A stretch of 64,000 bases of DNA from Haloplanus salinus (GCF_003336245.1 NZ_QPHM01000001.1:186001-250000); one strand, 5' to 3'. Shown: positions 26,474 through 35,711, numbered from the stretch's first letter. Translations and numbers: made by a program. Notes: generated from the sequence alone by a model not told the origin.

Positions 26474-27073
26474 TCAGCTCTCGGTCGAATCGACCGGGCC
26501 GCCATCCGGCAGTTCTCGGAACGCGACGGTGAAGTCCGCGTCGTCGAACTCCTCGACGGCGGAGTCGAGTTCGCGCTCGATGGCGTCCAAGCGCCGGGTG
26601 AGTTCGGCGTATTCCTCGCTTTCCTCCAGTTCGTGCGGCGTCTTCGCCGCTTCGAGGGTGACTTTCTTTTCGACGAGCTGGAACTTCTCCTGAAGTTGAT
26701 CGTCGTACGAACTCCGGACGACCATTCGTTCGACGGTGTCGACGAGTTCCGGCTGGTCGACCGGTTTGATGAGGTAGTCGTCGATGCCCATGTCCACGAT
26801 GTCGAACCCGGGGTCGACGGCCGTCACCATGACGACACGCACGTCGAGGCCGCGCTCCTCGACGGCGTCGACGACTTCGTCGCCGGAGAGGCCGGGCATC
26901 CGTCTGTCGAGTAACATCACGTCGATGTCGTCGCCGAGTTCCTCGAGCGCTTCAGTGCCGTCGTACGCCGTGTGGGCTTCGGCGAACTCGTCGATCCAGT
27001 AGGCGTACAGGTCCGCGAGCGATTGCTCGTCGTCGACGATGAGTACCGTCGCGTCTGAGAGCGTGGTCGTCAT
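26474..27073 (-). CDS. HalX-domain response regulator
   Basis: The 199-residue protein has an N-terminal receiver domain with acidic pair VDDEQ and the phospho-acceptor at D56 (DVMLLDRRMPG). The switch threonine is in VTAVD and the lysine in YLIKPVDQPEL. A HalX domain follows (VERMVVRSSYDDQLQEKF) with a helical tail (LTRRLDAIERELDSAV). HalX is a haloarchaeal output domain of unknown target. No kinase is adjacent. A TATCG-ATGC-TGATA element 154-167 bp upstream may place it in the motility regulon. Confidence 0.9.
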   Translation of the reverse strand: MTTTLSDATVLIVDDEQSLADLYAYWIDEFAEAHTAYDGTEALEELGDDIDVMLLDRRMPGLSGDEVVDAVEERGLDVRVVMVTAVDPGFDIVDMGIDDYLIKPVDQPELVDTVERMVVRSSYDDQLQEKFQLVEKKVTLEAAKTPHELEESEEYAELTRRLDAIERELDSAVEEFDDADFTVAFRELPDGGPVDSTES

Positions 27074-27226
27074 ATTCGGTTATCCTTGGTCGAGTGTGGC
27101 GCGCCGACGGGCACGGGTCGCCTCGGTCGGTGAGCCGCGGGGCCGGGAAGCGCCGGAGTCGGCGCTTCGACGGGCGGTCGTTGACTGTTCGGTCCGGCTC
27201 GCGACATATGAACCTGTTGGCCGAGT

Positions 27227-27240
27227 TATCGATGCTGATA
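27227..27240. promoter_or_regulatory. Motility-type palindrome TATCG-ATGC-TGATA (outlying copy)
   Basis: The site fits the TATCA-N4-TGATA pattern with one mismatch. It shares flanks (GTTATC...GATACG) with the copy upstream of arlCE. A TATA-like ACATATGAA at 27204-27212 lies about 25 bp away on the side of the HalX regulator gene. The implied leader would be about 110 bases, so its function is less certain than the others. Confidence 0.4.
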
Positions 27241-27272
27241 CGAGATCGAACACCACGGCGGGAAGCTGCGTG

Positions 27273-27710
27273 TTACGCATCGAGAACCGTCGGGCGGACC
27301 CAGATGACGAAGTCGTCCTCGCGTTTGATGACCCCACGGACCGCGTCGTCGCCGTCGTCGACCGGCGACGACTCGACGTCGTCACGGGCGACCTCGACGA
27401 CCTGTTCGACCTCGTCGACGATCCAACCGACGGACTTGCCGTCGGCAGTTCGCTCGCGGTCGAACACCACGATCCGTTTTCGTGCGCCCTCGCCGTCGAT
27501 ACCGAACACGACCGTCGGATCGACGATGGTCGTCGTCTTGCCCCGCAGATCCATCACCCCCTCGACGTGTGGGGGCGAGTTGGGGACGACCGTGAGCTCG
27601 TTCACGTCGACGATTTCGGCGACGTGTGCGATGTCGACCGCGTACGTCCCGTCACCCAGCTCGAACTCGAGGAGTTGGACGGTTCGGCTGCGCGCCGCCG
27701 TCTCGCTCAT
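27273..27710 (-). CDS. cheW: Chemotaxis coupling protein CheW
   Basis: The 145-residue product (start MSETAARSRTVQLLEFELG) is a single CheW SH3-like fold: GTYAVDIAHVAEIVDV, VVPNSPPHVEGVMDLRGK and TTIVDPTVVFGID are diagnostic. It couples transducers to CheA. It is divergent from cheB, and the shared intergenic region contains one palindromic element and TATA-like boxes for both directions. A longer frame beginning 12 codons upstream is less likely. Confidence 0.93.
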   Translation of the reverse strand: MSETAARSRTVQLLEFELGDGTYAVDIAHVAEIVDVNELTVVPNSPPHVEGVMDLRGKTTTIVDPTVVFGIDGEGARKRIVVFDRERTADGKSVGWIVDEVEQVVEVARDDVESSPVDDGDDAVRGVIKREDDFVIWVRPTVLDA

Positions 27711-27807
27711 CGGTTCACACCCCGTTCGACGTCGCATCGGTCCCACGCCCCGTATGACTCCATGTGCGACACGTCGGTCAAATCGGAGTTAAGGGTATTG
27801 GTTGGAT

Positions 27808-27821
27808 TATCCGATCTGATA
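27808..27821. promoter_or_regulatory. Shared cheW/cheB promoter palindrome TATCC-GATC-TGATA
   Basis: The 14-bp element is centred at 27814.5. A TATA-like TATTTATT for cheB is centred near 27838 (about 23 bp to the right). A TTAAGG-type box for cheW is centred near 27791 (about 23 bp to the left). One symmetric site could therefore serve both divergent promoters. The same geometry recurs across the motility island. Confidence 0.65.
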
Positions 27822-27953
27822 ACCATGCCGGTGTATTTATTTCACTTCTGTCGGAACGAAGTGCTAACCAATGATCGGAGGAACCCCCCCGGAAACCGAC
27901 GGGCGGCGACCGGCCGTCTCGACCCACCGGTCGTACAGCGGGGCGACCCGTCG

Positions 27954-29033
27954 ATGAGTCGATCGACCCCGCGAGCGGTCGTCGTCGACGACTCACATTT
28001 CATGCGCACGATGCTCTCGGACATGCTCGAAGACGGGGGTGTGACCGTCGTCGACACCGCCACCGACGGCGCCGACGGGGTCACGACCGTGCTCGAGCAC
28101 GAACCGGACGTCGTGACGATGGATCTGCAGATGCCCGACGTCGACGGGTTAGCGGCGGTCGAACGGATCATGGCAGAGCGGCCGACGCCGATCCTCATGC
28201 TGAGTGCCCACACCGCGGACGGTGCCGACGTGACGTTCGAGGCGCTGGAGAAGGGCGCGGTCGATTTCTTCACCAAACCCGGCGGCGAGGTCAGCACCCG
28301 GATGTCGAGCATGGAAGACCAGCTCGTGCGCAAGGTGAAAGCCGTCGCCGGCGCCGACGTGAGCCGCGGTCGGCAGCGGCGGTCGGCGGGGCGCAGATCC
28401 CGATCCCCACCCACGCCCAGTTCGACGGCCAGCGGTGACTATCGGGACGGGGGGACGGTGCTGATCGCCTCCTCGACGGGTGGGCCGACGGTCGTCGAGC
28501 GCGTCGTCGCGGGGCTGCCGCGCGACGCCGACCTCCGGATCATCGTCGTCCAGCACATGCCCGACGCGTTCACCGGGCGGTTCGCCGACCGCCTCGACGC
28601 CGCGAGCGAGTACGACGTGCGGGAGGCGAAAGACGGCGACCGCATCGGCGGCGGCGAGGCGCTCGTCGCCCCGGGCGGCAAACACCTCGTCGTCGCCGGT
28701 GCCGGCGGGGGGCGGCTCCGGACCAAACTGACCGACGACCCGCCGGAACACGGCGTCCGTCCCGCCGCGGACGTGACGATGCGTTCGGCGGCCGAGACGG
28801 TGGACGGCCCGCTCGTCGGCGTCGTCCTCACCGGCATGGGCGCGGACGGTGCCGACGGCGTCCGAGCCATCGACGCCGCCGGCGGCCACGTCATCGCCCA
28901 GGACGAGGCGTCCTCGGCGGTGTTCGGGATGCCCAAACGAGCGATCGAGCGCGGCTGCGTCGACGACGTGCTCGCGGGTGCCGACGTGCCCGACGGGATT
29001 CTCGACGCGATCAGCATGGAGGTCAACGCATGA
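27954..29033 (+). CDS. cheB: Chemotaxis response regulator / protein-glutamate methylesterase CheB
   Basis: The 359-residue protein has a receiver domain (phospho-acceptor D57 in VTMDLQMPDVDG; lysine in FFTKPGG), a basic linker and a C-terminal methylesterase. The esterase triad is visible as Ser in IASSTGGPTV, His in VVQHMPDAFTGRF and Asp in VVLTGMGADGADGV. It removes methyl groups from, and deamidates, transducers to adapt the response. I chose ATG 27954 because homologues start just before AVVVDDSHFMR. The leader is then about 90 bases. Its stop overlaps the cheA start. Confidence 0.96.
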   Translation: MSRSTPRAVVVDDSHFMRTMLSDMLEDGGVTVVDTATDGADGVTTVLEHEPDVVTMDLQMPDVDGLAAVERIMAERPTPILMLSAHTADGADVTFEALEKGAVDFFTKPGGEVSTRMSSMEDQLVRKVKAVAGADVSRGRQRRSAGRRSRSPPTPSSTASGDYRDGGTVLIASSTGGPTVVERVVAGLPRDADLRIIVVQHMPDAFTGRFADRLDAASEYDVREAKDGDRIGGGEALVAPGGKHLVVAGAGGGRLRTKLTDDPPEHGVRPAADVTMRSAAETVDGPLVGVVLTGMGADGADGVRAIDAAGGHVIAQDEASSAVFGMPKRAIERGCVDDVLAGADVPDGILDAISMEVNA

Positions 29034-30985
29034 GCGAAGAGTACGTCCAAGCGTTCGTCCACGAGAGCGAAGAACAGCTGACCGATCTCAACAACTCGCT
29101 GCTGGCGCTGGAGTCCGACCCCGACGACCAGGAGGCGATGGACGACATCTTCCGGACCGCCCACACCCTGAAAGGCAACTTCGGGGCAATGGGCTACGAC
29201 GAGGCCAGCGACCTCGCCCACGCCATCGAGGACCTCCTCGACGAACTCCGCGAGGGGGAGATGGCCGTCACGCCGGAGGTGATGGATCTCGTGTTCGCCG
29301 GCGTCGACCGCCTCGAACTCGCCGTCGAGTCCATCGACGAGGCCGGCACCGTCGACGTGGAGACGGCCGACCTCAAGGACGACATCCGGACGGTCATCGA
29401 GGCGGGCGGGGCGACGGAGGGAGACGCCGGCGCCGGGACGGAGCCGGACACGACCGACGACGCCGACCAGGTAGACACGTTCGAGGTGACCGTCGAGATC
29501 GGCGACTCGGAGATGCGGGGCGTCGACGGGATGCTCGTCCTCGAAGCCATCCGCGAGGAGTGCGACCTCGTCGATTCGACGCCCGCCCCCGACGCCATCG
29601 AGGACGGCGACTACGAAGCGGCGTTCGACCTCGTCGTCGCCTCGACGACCGCGGACGAACTCCGGGCCACGCTCGACCGCGTCTCGGCCATCGAGGACGC
29701 GACGCTGTCACAGGCCGGGACGGCGGAGTCGGCGGACGCGGACGACCGGGACCCGGACCCCGCCCCGGCCCACGACACGGAGGAGGACACGACGGACGAC
29801 GGCGGGAGCACCGGGGACCGCACGAACGCCGACGCCAACGGGTCCTCCCGGGAGATCAGCTCCGTCCGCGTCGACGTGGATCAGCTCGACGACCTGCACG
29901 GGCTGGTCGAACAGCTCGTCACCAGCCGGATCAAACTCCGCCGGGCCGTCGACGACGGCGACATCGGGAGCACGACGGACACGCTCAGCGAACTCGACAA
30001 GATCACCGGCAACCTCCAGAACACGGTGATGGACATGCGGTTGATCCCGATGCGGAAGGTGATCAGCAAGTTCCCGCGGTTGGTCCGGGACCTCGCACGC
30101 GAGCAGGAGAAGGAGGTCGACTTCCGGATGGAGGGACAGGATATCGAACTCGACCGCACCATCCTCACCGAAATCAGCGATCCGCTGATGCACATCCTCC
30201 GCAACGCCGTGGATCACGGCATCGAGCCGCCGAGCGAGCGGGAGGCCGCGGGCAAGGATCCCGAGGGAACCATCGAACTCCGCGCGAGCCGCGAGCGCGA
30301 CCACGTCACCGTCACCGTCGAGGACGACGGCCGGGGGCTCGACGTGGACGAACTTCGGCGGAAGGCCCTCGAAAAGGGCGTCCGAAACGAGGCCGAACTC
30401 GACTCGATGGAGGACTCGGAGGTGTACGACCTCGTGTTCCACCCCGGCTTCTCCACTGCCGACGAGGTGACGGACGTGAGCGGGCGCGGCGTCGGCATGG
30501 ACGTGGTTCACAGCACGGTCAAACAGCTGGACGGGTCGGTGAACGTCGAGAGCGAGCAAGGCGAAGGAACGACCGTCACCCTCAGACTCCCGGTGACCGT
30601 CGCCATCGTCAAGGTGCTGTTCGTCGAGGTCGGGGAGGAGGAGTACGGCGTTCCGATCAAGAACATCGACGAGGTGAGCCGCATCCCGGAGGTCGAGACG
30701 ATCAACGAGCAGCCGATGATCGAGCACGACGAGGACATCTATCCGGTAGTCGACCTCGCGAACGAACTCGACGTGCCCGGCGAGACGGCGAACGGGGACG
30801 GGATGCTCCTCCGCATCAGGAAGTCCGAACGGCGGGCCGCGCTCCGCTGTGACGCCGTGAACAAACAGGAGGAAGTCGTCGTCAAGCCGCTCGAGGGGGT
30901 GTTGAGCGGTATTCCGGGACTCAGCGGGACGGCCGTCCTCGGCGACGGTAACATCGTGCCGATCCTCGACGTGGTGACCCTATGA
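29030..30985 (+). CDS. cheA: Chemotaxis histidine kinase CheA
   Basis: The 651-residue kinase has an Hpt domain with phospho-histidine H45 (RTAHTLKGNFGAMG). A CheY-binding-like region (about 160-230) and a long acidic linker follow. The dimerisation domain contains VRVDVDQLDDLHGLVEQL. The HATPase has N-box HILRNAVDHGIEPPSER, G1 VEDDGRGL and G2 SGRGVGMDVV. A C-terminal CheW-like regulatory domain ends ILDVVTL. It phosphorylates CheY and CheB. ATGA overlap with cheB and 4 bases to cheR show an operon. Confidence 0.97.
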   Translation: MSEEYVQAFVHESEEQLTDLNNSLLALESDPDDQEAMDDIFRTAHTLKGNFGAMGYDEASDLAHAIEDLLDELREGEMAVTPEVMDLVFAGVDRLELAVESIDEAGTVDVETADLKDDIRTVIEAGGATEGDAGAGTEPDTTDDADQVDTFEVTVEIGDSEMRGVDGMLVLEAIREECDLVDSTPAPDAIEDGDYEAAFDLVVASTTADELRATLDRVSAIEDATLSQAGTAESADADDRDPDPAPAHDTEEDTTDDGGSTGDRTNADANGSSREISSVRVDVDQLDDLHGLVEQLVTSRIKLRRAVDDGDIGSTTDTLSELDKITGNLQNTVMDMRLIPMRKVISKFPRLVRDLAREQEKEVDFRMEGQDIELDRTILTEISDPLMHILRNAVDHGIEPPSEREAAGKDPEGTIELRASRERDHVTVTVEDDGRGLDVDELRRKALEKGVRNEAELDSMEDSEVYDLVFHPGFSTADEVTDVSGRGVGMDVVHSTVKQLDGSVNVESEQGEGTTVTLRLPVTVAIVKVLFVEVGEEEYGVPIKNIDEVSRIPEVETINEQPMIEHDEDIYPVVDLANELDVPGETANGDGMLLRIRKSERRAALRCDAVNKQEEVVVKPLEGVLSGIPGLSGTAVLGDGNIVPILDVVTL

Positions 30986-30989
30986 GCCG

Positions 30990-31808
30990 ATGAGCCCGAA
31001 CCCCACAGCCGAGGACGAGGCGTTCGAGTCGTTGCTCGATCACCTCTCGGCGGCCCTCGATTTCGAGTCGTCGTACTACAACGAGTCGTATCTGGACCGT
31101 CGGATCTCGGCCCGGATGCGGCGTCGGGACGTGGACACCTACGACGACTACCTCGACCTGGTGCGCTCGGACCCGGAGGAGCCGACGGCGCTGCTCGACT
31201 CGCTGTCGATCAACGTCACCAGCTTCTACCGCAACCCCGAGGCCTGGGAACCGATCCGGGAAGCCCTACGCGACGTGACGGCCCGTTCCGGCCGGACGAC
31301 GGTCTGGAGCGCGCCCTGTTCGGACGGTCGGGAGCCCTACTCGCTGGCGATGCTCGCCCTCGACGACGACGAGATCAGCACCCGCCGACTCGACATCGTG
31401 GGGACGGACATCAACGAGGACGTCCTCGAACGCGCACGGAAGGGCGTCTATCGGACGACCAAGACCCGCGACGTGGCGGCCGAACTCGACCCGCTCGACG
31501 ACGCCGAGCGGTACGTGGACCGCGACGGCGACGCGTTCGCCGTCCGCGACGCGGTGAAAGAACTCGTCACCTTCGAACAACACGACCTGATCGCGGACGA
31601 CCCGAAGCGGGACGTGAACCTCGCGCTCTGTCGGAACCTCCTCATCTACATCAACACGGAGTCCAAACGGGCGGTCGTCGACACCGTCCTCTCCTCGCTC
31701 CGCGCTGGCGGGTATCTCGTGATCGGCATGACGGAGACGCTACCGCGGGAGAGCCGCGAGGCGGTCGAAACGGTCGACAAACGGCGGCGGGTTTATCGGC
31801 GAGTCTGA
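30990..31808 (+). CDS. cheR: Chemotaxis protein methyltransferase CheR
   Basis: The 272-residue enzyme has an N-terminal helical domain (YYNESYLDRRISARMRRR) and a SAM-dependent methyltransferase domain: VWSAPCSDGREPYSLAML, DIVGTDINEDVLERARKGVY and CRNLLIYI are CheR motifs. It methylates glutamates on transducers, the counterpart of CheB. It lies between cheA and the HEAT-repeat gene with gaps of one to four bases, hence the same operon. Confidence 0.96.
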   Translation: MSPNPTAEDEAFESLLDHLSAALDFESSYYNESYLDRRISARMRRRDVDTYDDYLDLVRSDPEEPTALLDSLSINVTSFYRNPEAWEPIREALRDVTARSGRTTVWSAPCSDGREPYSLAMLALDDDEISTRRLDIVGTDINEDVLERARKGVYRTTKTRDVAAELDPLDDAERYVDRDGDAFAVRDAVKELVTFEQHDLIADDPKRDVNLALCRNLLIYINTESKRAVVDTVLSSLRAGGYLVIGMTETLPRESREAVETVDKRRRVYRRV

Positions 31809-31809
31809 C

Positions 31810-33024
31810 ATGTCGCTCTACCAGCTCGAAAGGGACGGCGACGTGGACGCCCTGCTGGATCATCTGAAACTCAGCGACTCGGCGACGATCCGGAAGCGGG
31901 CGGCCGAAATTCTGGGTGACGTGGTCGACGACGAGCCACAGGCGATCGACGCGCTCGTCCGGACGGCCAAGGCGGACGACGACGAGGCGGTGCGCGGGGC
32001 GGCCATCGACGCCCTCGACGCGGTCGGGGGCGACGCCATCGAGCGGCTGATCGGCGAGATGGCCGGCGTCGACGCCGAAGGCGCCGACTGGGTGCGCGCC
32101 GAGGCGTTCGTCGAGACGCTCTCGGCCGAGCGTCCGGAGCTTCGGATGGCGGCCGCGAACGCGCTTCGCCGCCTCGGCGACGGCGGGGCGCTCCCGGCGC
32201 TGATCGGGGCGCTCGACGACCCGAACCCACGGGTTCGCGCCCGCGTCGCGCGGGCTTGCGGCGCCATCGGCGACGAACGGGCGACGGACGCGCTCGGGAG
32301 CCGGCTCGACGACCCGGTCGGCCGGGTGCGTCGCGAGGCCGCCGACGCCCTCGCCGCCATCGGCACGGACCGGGCGCTCTCGCCCCTGCTCGACGCCGTC
32401 GCCGACGAGAACGACGAGGTTCGCTACGCCGCCGTCATGGCCCTCGGTGGCTACCAGGGCGCGGCGGCCATCGACCCCCTGATCGGGGCGCTCGACGACG
32501 ACCGCGACGTGGTACGACGTGCGGCCGTCTTCTCCATCGTGGAGTTGCTCGCGGCCGCGCCGACGGAACAGAGTCACCGTATCCGCGAGACGGTCGTGGA
32601 TCGGCTGGGATCGGCCGACCGCAGCGTCGTCGACCCGCTCGTCGAGCTGCTGACGGAGAGCGACCAACCCCGCGAGCGGCGCAACGTAGCGTGGCTCCTC
32701 GGCCGCGTCACCGGCGACGAGGGTATCGACGACGCCGTCGGGGCGCTGGTCGACGCTCTCGACGCCGACGACGGCACGACCGCACAGTTCGCGGCGACGA
32801 GTCTGGTCGAACTCGACGGGGCGCAGGTGGAAGGCGAACTCCTCGACTCGCTAGAGGACCCCGACTGCACGGAGGCGGCCCGGTCGAAGGCGGTGTTCGT
32901 CCTCGGGAAGGTCGGCGGGGAGCGCGCCCGCAAGCGACTGGAGGAACTGCTAGACCGGACCGGTGACGAGGAGGTTCGCAAACAGGCCTTCGCCGCGCTG
33001 TCGAAACTCGGAGGACGCCGATGA
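31810..33024 (+). CDS. HEAT-repeat protein of the haloarchaeal chemotaxis cluster
   Basis: The 404-residue protein is built almost entirely of HEAT/PBS-lyase type repeats of about 30 residues (for example PLIGALDDDRDVVRRAAVFS, ALPALIGALDDPNPRVRARV, here each shortened). It has a short N-terminal segment. A HEAT_PBS protein in this position in Halobacterium salinarum was reported to interact with Che proteins together with the CheF proteins. It may be a scaffold. It starts two bases after cheR and overlaps cheF1 by 4 bases. Confidence 0.88.
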   Translation: MSLYQLERDGDVDALLDHLKLSDSATIRKRAAEILGDVVDDEPQAIDALVRTAKADDDEAVRGAAIDALDAVGGDAIERLIGEMAGVDAEGADWVRAEAFVETLSAERPELRMAAANALRRLGDGGALPALIGALDDPNPRVRARVARACGAIGDERATDALGSRLDDPVGRVRREAADALAAIGTDRALSPLLDAVADENDEVRYAAVMALGGYQGAAAIDPLIGALDDDRDVVRRAAVFSIVELLAAAPTEQSHRIRETVVDRLGSADRSVVDPLVELLTESDQPRERRNVAWLLGRVTGDEGIDDAVGALVDALDADDGTTAQFAATSLVELDGAQVEGELLDSLEDPDCTEAARSKAVFVLGKVGGERARKRLEELLDRTGDEEVRKQAFAALSKLGGRR

Positions 33025-33887
33025 GCGAGGGCGAACGCAAGATAGTCGACACCCGCGGGAAGTTTACGCAGGTGGTCAAGGACGGCCGCGAACTCAACGA
33101 CGCGGAGTGGACCGGCGGCCGCATTCTGCTGTCGAACAAGCGCCTGATACTCGCGGGCAACGGCGGAAAGCGGACGGTCCCGCTCTCGAAGATCCGGGGC
33201 CTCGACGGCCGGACGGACGTGAATCAACTGGTGGCGAAGGTGTCGGGCTACGTGAGCCTCCAGTTGACGACCGGGGACGTGGTGCTCGTCTCGGCGGAGG
33301 ACCCCGACTCCTTCGAGCGGATGCTCTACCGGGCGCTGCTCGACCGGACGGTCGTCCTCGCTCGTCACCCGGCGGTCGAGGGAGGCGTCGTCACCGAGGC
33401 CGACTGGGAGAAGGCGCGGCTGAAAATCGAGGAAGGGGCCGTCGCCCTCGCCGTCGCCGACGGCTCGTTCGTGGAGATCGACCTCGACGACATCGGCTCG
33501 ATGGAGACGAACGAGCGGTCGGTCAGAGGGGAGAAGCGACGGGCGCTAGAGGTCGAACACAGCGAGGAGGGCACGAGCGTCCAGACGTACATCTCGGGGT
33601 CAGAGCGGCGGTGTTCGATCCTCGAAACGCTGCTCCGGAAAGGCGAGAGCCGGAGCGAAATCGGCGTCGACCTCTCCGAACGGGAGAACGAGGTGTTGAT
33701 GGCCCTGTACTCCGGCGTCTCTCCGTTCGAGGTGCCGGACTTCCTCGGGATGGACGTCGACGAGGTGGAGTCGGTGTTCGACCGCCTCCTCGAACTCGAA
33801 GTGGTCGAGGAGATCAGGGTTCGACGCGAAGTCGCCCTCAACGCTCGCGGACGAAACATCGCCAGCGAGGCGATGAACGACCAGTGA
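33021..33887 (+). CDS. cheF1: CheF-type chemotaxis protein (DUF439), first copy
   Basis: The 288-residue protein belongs to the archaea-specific CheF family (DUF439): an N-terminal RGKFTQVVKDGRELNDAEW segment, a PH-like strand region with GGRILLSNKRLILAGN, and a C-terminal winged-helix part (SERENEVLMALYSGVSPFEV). CheF binds phospho-CheY and the archaellum motor, transmitting the switch signal. It ends the cheB-A-R-HEAT-cheF1 operon. Confidence 0.92.
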   Translation: MSEGERKIVDTRGKFTQVVKDGRELNDAEWTGGRILLSNKRLILAGNGGKRTVPLSKIRGLDGRTDVNQLVAKVSGYVSLQLTTGDVVLVSAEDPDSFERMLYRALLDRTVVLARHPAVEGGVVTEADWEKARLKIEEGAVALAVADGSFVEIDLDDIGSMETNERSVRGEKRRALEVEHSEEGTSVQTYISGSERRCSILETLLRKGESRSEIGVDLSERENEVLMALYSGVSPFEVPDFLGMDVDEVESVFDRLLELEVVEEIRVRREVALNARGRNIASEAMNDQ

Positions 33888-33948
33888 GGCGGGGCCGCGG
33901 TTCGGGACCGTCTCGGTGCCGACGGGCGATAGGCGAACGGCCGACCCG

Positions 33949-34779
33949 TCACCGCACCGACTCCGCGGCGAAGACCGCGCCGTCCGCCCTGATCGCGAGG
34001 TCGAACACGCCTTCGAGGACGTTGCTACTCGCTCGCTGGGTCCGTCGCGGATCGAGGTAGTAGTGTGCGAGCGCCCGCTCCCGGTCGAGCCGGGAGGACA
34101 GGAGATGGAGAAACCGGAACACGGTTCGCAGTTCGAACCGCGACAGGAGTGCCGGAAGGATGTCGAACTCGACTGACAGCGTCCCGGTCGCCTGCCGCGA
34201 CTCGATCGCTCGCGAGAGCGTCTCGCCCACGCCGCTCAGATCGGGGCGACCGTCGAGCGACACTACCTCGATCGACTTGGCCTCGGGATCGATATCGACC
34301 CCCGACAGCGGCTCCGCAGCCGTCGTGACGAGGGTCGTCGCCGCCGGCCAAGACGGAAGCGTGCGGTCGATGAGTCGGAGGCGGGCGGCGGGCGCAGCCG
34401 TCACGATCATCGCGTCGTCGCCGTGTGCGAGGAAGTGCGTGCGGGCGTTGGCCGCCGCGTCGCCGTCGGCCGGGGCGGTCACCAGAACGTTGCCGGTGCC
34501 GCCGACCGCGTCCGCGATGTGAGCGCCGGCTTCGAGTTGCGACTCCGCGTGACCGAACAGGTGGGTTTCGAACGACTCGACCGCGTCGTCGTGGTCGCCG
34601 GCGTAGGTCTCGCCCCGCGTCCCGCAGTGGGGGCACTGCCACACGACCCCCACGTCGTCGCGGCGGAGGCTCGACTCGGCGTGACCACGCAGATGGGTGC
34701 CGATGGCCCCGGCGGCGGCATCGACGCTCGCCGCCCAGCAACCGAACGCGCACTGTCGACACCGCCATCGATAGACCAT
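33949..34779 (-). CDS. Zinc-finger plus degenerate KaiC/RecA-like protein
   Basis: The 276-residue protein begins with two C2H2-like fingers: C7-x2-C10 with H28 and H32, then C50-x2-C53 with H73 and H77. The rest resembles the haloarchaeal DUF7504/'HTR-like' family, a RecA/KaiC-like fold without a P-loop (VLVTAPADGDAAANARTHF, DAMIVTAAPAARLRLIDRT, then a C-terminal LSVEFDILPALLSRFELRT). It lies between the two cheF genes, 62 bp downstream of cheF2, and probably belongs to the arl transcript. Function is unknown; position suggests a motility role. Confidence 0.75.
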   Translation of the reverse strand: MVYRWRCRQCAFGCWAASVDAAAGAIGTHLRGHAESSLRRDDVGVVWQCPHCGTRGETYAGDHDDAVESFETHLFGHAESQLEAGAHIADAVGGTGNVLVTAPADGDAAANARTHFLAHGDDAMIVTAAPAARLRLIDRTLPSWPAATTLVTTAAEPLSGVDIDPEAKSIEVVSLDGRPDLSGVGETLSRAIESRQATGTLSVEFDILPALLSRFELRTVFRFLHLLSSRLDRERALAHYYLDPRRTQRASSNVLEGVFDLAIRADGAVFAAESVR

Positions 34780-34841
34780 CGGCGGTCAGTTCATCACTGG
34801 ATACCGGTCCCGTCGTCGCCGTCGACGGCCGGACCGACCCG

Positions 34842-35711
34842 TCACGTGTTGACCTCTTCCAGCCGGCTGTTGACCACGACCCGACCTTTCGGCGTCAGCA
34901 TCGTGCCGTCGTCGCCGTCGACGACGAGCCCCTTCTCGCGGAGGCGGTTGAGCACCATCGTCGTCTGGCTGGCGTCGGCGGCGACCACCTCTAGCGGGTC
35001 GACGCCCTCGCCGGCGGAGTAGACGGCGACGAGTACCTGGACTTCCTCGTCGGAGAGCGACACGTCCTGCAGGTCCTCGACGATGTCGCTGTACTCCAGA
35101 CGGAAGTAACGGCCGAGCAGGTTCATCACGCGCTCGGACGGCAGGGCGACGACCGAGAGGAGGGCGGTCGTCCGGGGGACGTGCCGGACCGAGAGCGCGG
35201 GCCTGGGTTCGCCCCCGAGCGTCCGCGTCTCCTTCTCGAAGTCGGTCACCGTCGCTAGATCGATAGAGAACCCCACGTCGGGACCGTCGAACGCGAGGGT
35301 GCCGTCGTCGACGGTGAGTTTCGCCTTCCGGATCGGCGAGTCGACGACCCGTCCCCCGCGCTCGGCGGGGTGTTCGACCGTCACCGTCCGGCCGTTCAGG
35401 TGGGCTTTGAACAGGACCGTGGCGAACTTCTCGACCGTCCCGCTCTCGGCCTCGACGACGACCATGCGACGCCCCTCGTCGGTCCGGTAGGCGACCGTGA
35501 CGGAGTCGCTGAAAAACGAGCGCATCTCGGGCGGGACGTGGCCGACGGCAACGTCGAACATCGCGGCGGTGGGCACCGTCACCTTGCGGTCGTCGCCGAC
35601 GAGCACGAGGCGTTTCTGGCTCATGACGATCCGACCGCGGACGGGGTCATCGCGATCCATGTCGGTGACGAAGAACTGTCCCACGAAGTCCGCGACGACG
35701 CGTTCAGACAC
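34842..35711 (-). CDS. cheF2: CheF-type chemotaxis protein (DUF439), second copy
   Basis: The 289-residue protein is a paralogue of cheF1 (VVADFVGQFFVTDMDRDDPV, RGRIVMSQKRLVLVGDDRK and a C-terminal winged helix with SLSDEEVQVLVAVYSAGEG). The pair CheF1 and CheF2 is known from Halobacterium salinarum, where both contact CheY and archaellum proteins. It overlaps the end of arlJ by 8 bases, which ties it to the motor operon. Confidence 0.92.
   Translation of the reverse strand: MSERVVADFVGQFFVTDMDRDDPVRGRIVMSQKRLVLVGDDRKVTVPTAAMFDVAVGHVPPEMRSFFSDSVTVAYRTDEGRRMVVVEAESGTVEKFATVLFKAHLNGRTVTVEHPAERGGRVVDSPIRKAKLTVDDGTLAFDGPDVGFSIDLATVTDFEKETRTLGGEPRPALSVRHVPRTTALLSVVALPSERVMNLLGRYFRLEYSDIVEDLQDVSLSDEEVQVLVAVYSAGEGVDPLEVVAADASQTTMVLNRLREKGLVVDGDDGTMLTPKGRVVVNSRLEEVNT

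Noticed and set aside
28849-30852. A 667-codon plus-strand frame overlapping cheB and cheA
   Set aside because: Arginine-rich shadow in another frame of cheA, without domain features.
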